Shown here: positions 36,532 through 38,187 of the stretch, one piece after another
Layout of the letters: every line of letters begins with the position of its first letter
Position numbering within the stretch: position 1 is the first letter of the stretch
NCBI GenBank assembly: GCA_031262525.1
Contig: JAISHM010000017.1
Location: 1 to 38,187, forward strand
Direction of reading: 5' to 3'
DNA from: Rickettsiales bacterium
GTDB lineage: Bacteria; Pseudomonadota; Alphaproteobacteria; Rs-D84
DNA length: 38,187 bases
Translations under genes and position numbers: made by a program
Notes under the pieces: generated by a model
Seen by the model: the letters and a program-made list of their open reading frames with translations, nothing else
The model's database searches: none
Told to the model about the DNA's origin: nothing

Positions 36532-36831
36532 TTATTTTGTTTTGCACCCCATGGTTTGTTTCCCATCGCTGGACACCATCATCCAATCACTCCCCTTGTT
36601 CCAAAATGCGTCACCTGTTTCAGCATGGACATAGCGCGCGCCGCTGGCTGATTCTGCCTGGGACAATTTTATTTTTTTGCCGCCAATGTTCGCCGTAATA
36701 TAATCGTTATAAACATTTATTTGGATTGGTTGCGCACCACATATAATTTCGGTCGTTGAAATTGGTGGTTCGGATTTTTCACATGCGCCCAATGTTAAAA
36801 TACACGCACCCACAATTAAAAGTTTTTTCAT
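36532..36831 (-). CDS. Lipoprotein with MliC/PliC-like (C-type lysozyme inhibitor) domain
   Basis: Lipobox LTLGAC; conserved-looking IGGKKIKLSQAESASGARYVHAETGDAFWNKGSDWMMVSSDGKQTMGC. Confidence 0.72.
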   Translation of the reverse strand: MKKLLIVGACILTLGACEKSEPPISTTEIICGAQPIQINVYNDYITANIGGKKIKLSQAESASGARYVHAETGDAFWNKGSDWMMVSSDGKQTMGCKTK

Positions 36832-36868
36832 TTTTTTCTCCTTTGTTTTTTTTTAGTTATAATTTTTA

Positions 36869-38187
36869 TTAAAAAATTCCACCTATTTCTATGTCGTTTG
36901 TTTTTGTATCGGTTATTGTTTTTTTGTTTTGTGCCGCGTTTGGTTTTTGCCCTTGCTTAAACACTTCGTTTATTGACGGCTCTCCTGCAACCGCAGTGGC
37001 ACCAGTATTACGATTTACACGACGAAATTCCAGTCCATCCGGAACAGAAAAAGGCTGGTTTTTATCCCCCGATAATGCAGTTTTCATAAAGTCTGCAAAT
37101 ACACGCGCCGGCATACCACTGCCCGTACCGCGCCCCATTGGCTTTGGTGTGTCGTATCCCATCCAAACACCAACCACCATATTTTTGGAAAATCCCACAA
37201 ACCAAACATCTTTGACATCGTTTGTTGTTCCGGTTTTTCCCGCAATTGTATGTCCGGGAACATTTGCCCCACCGCCGGTTCCGCGTTCAACCACACCCTG
37301 TAAAATAGATACGATTTGATACAAACTTTGCGGGTCGGATAAAGGCGTCCCTTGTGTTTCGTTGGTGGGCGGTGTTAAATCATTTGACCATTCTTCGTCA
37401 TTGTCTGTTTTTTCGCCAGAAATTAAATTACCATATCTGTCCTGGATATAATCAACCAGTTTCGCGTCCAATTTATATCCGCCATTTATAAATGCCGCAA
37501 AGCCCAGTGATAATTTCATCAGCGTCGTTTCCCCACTGCCCAGCGCCAGTGATAAATTCATATCATTCATATTTTCTGGATAAACACCGAATCTTTGCGC
37601 CGCTGAAATTGCTTTTTCCACACCGATTTGTTCCACTAATCGCACCGCCGGCACATTTCGCGATTGTTCCAATGCCAGTCGCAATGGCACCGGTCCCATG
37701 AATTTTTTGTCGTAATTTTCAGGCTTCCACATTGTATCGTTTTCGCGCCACCCCACAATAGGTGCGTCCAGAATTAAACTGGTCGGATTCCATGTTGAAC
37801 CGTCTTCCAGCGCCGCCAGATAAACAAAAGGTTTTATTGTAGAGCCAACCTGGCGATATGCCTGGGTCGCGCGATTAAAACTGCTGTCTGCAAAAGAATA
37901 CCCCCCCGACATCGCTAATACGCGCCCAGTATATGGATTTATTGCAACTAATGCCCCTTGTAATTTATCCCCGGTCCGTCCCGAATTATAATTATCCAAC
38001 GCTTTTTTCAGTGCCGCGTTCGCCGCGCGTTGTAGTTCTGGATTCAGTGTTGTTTTAATATACAATCCACCATTGTATAATTCTTCGCGCCCGATTTTTT
38101 GCAATAATTCACGACGCACATCTTCGGCAAAGTATTGAAAATCGTCGGCCTGTTGAGTGGTAAATTCGGTATTTATATTTAATTCTT
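36869..38187 (-). CDS. mrcA: Class A penicillin-binding protein (PBP1A-like), partial: 5' end outside window
   Basis: Transpeptidase GSTIKPFVYLAALEDG, SRNVPAVRLVEQIG, AGKTGTTNDVKDVWFVGFSKNMVVGVWMGYD; reading frame stays open to the window edge. Confidence 0.9.
   Translation of the reverse strand, partial: ELNINTEFTTQQADDFQYFAEDVRRELLQKIGREELYNGGLYIKTTLNPELQRAANAALKKALDNYNSGRTGDKLQGALVAINPYTGRVLAMSGGYSFADSSFNRATQAYRQVGSTIKPFVYLAALEDGSTWNPTSLILDAPIVGWRENDTMWKPENYDKKFMGPVPLRLALEQSRNVPAVRLVEQIGVEKAISAAQRFGVYPENMNDMNLSLALGSGETTLMKLSLGFAAFINGGYKLDAKLVDYIQDRYGNLISGEKTDNDEEWSNDLTPPTNETQGTPLSDPQSLYQIVSILQGVVERGTGGGANVPGHTIAGKTGTTNDVKDVWFVGFSKNMVVGVWMGYDTPKPMGRGTGSGMPARVFADFMKTALSGDKNQPFSVPDGLEFRRVNRNTGATAVAGEPSINEVFKQGQKPNAAQNKKTITDTKTNDIEIGGIF

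Noticed and set aside
1-38187. Search for CRISPR arrays, transposases, integrases, toxin-antitoxin pairs, prophage or biosynthetic clusters
   Set aside because: No regularly spaced repeats and no ORF with matching motifs seen; the window is core-genome in character.

Overview
The window is a compact, AT-rich bacterial chromosome segment, probably from an alphaproteobacterium; taxonomy is inferred from gene content and sequence style, not from a search. It is almost entirely core genome. In order it carries: ychF; a minus-strand mreC-mreD-mrdA-mrdB(rodA)-topA-dnaG cluster; rpmI-rplT; pheS-pheT; nth with tRNA-Cys; recF-rsmE; a nusA-infB-yidC cluster; a tolC-macA-macB(ATPase)-macB(permease) export operon; dnaQ; a pcrA/uvrD helicase; an OmpA-like protein; comF; metG-queH; tRNA-Val; a TPR protein; rsmG; a second TPR membrane protein; an MliC-like lipoprotein; and a partial class A PBP. 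I found no CRISPR array, prophage, transposon or defence island. I also saw no clearly new multi-gene system. The less ordinary signals are architectural: bidirectional terminators whose A/T tracts supply both flanking stop codons, candidate leaderless genes at tight divergent junctions, nth starting 7 nt after the tRNA-Cys CCA end, hairpins in or next to the pheS, metG and nusA leaders, and short repeats inside essential genes. All promoter, terminator and hairpin calls are by eye from sequence and need experimental or comparative support.
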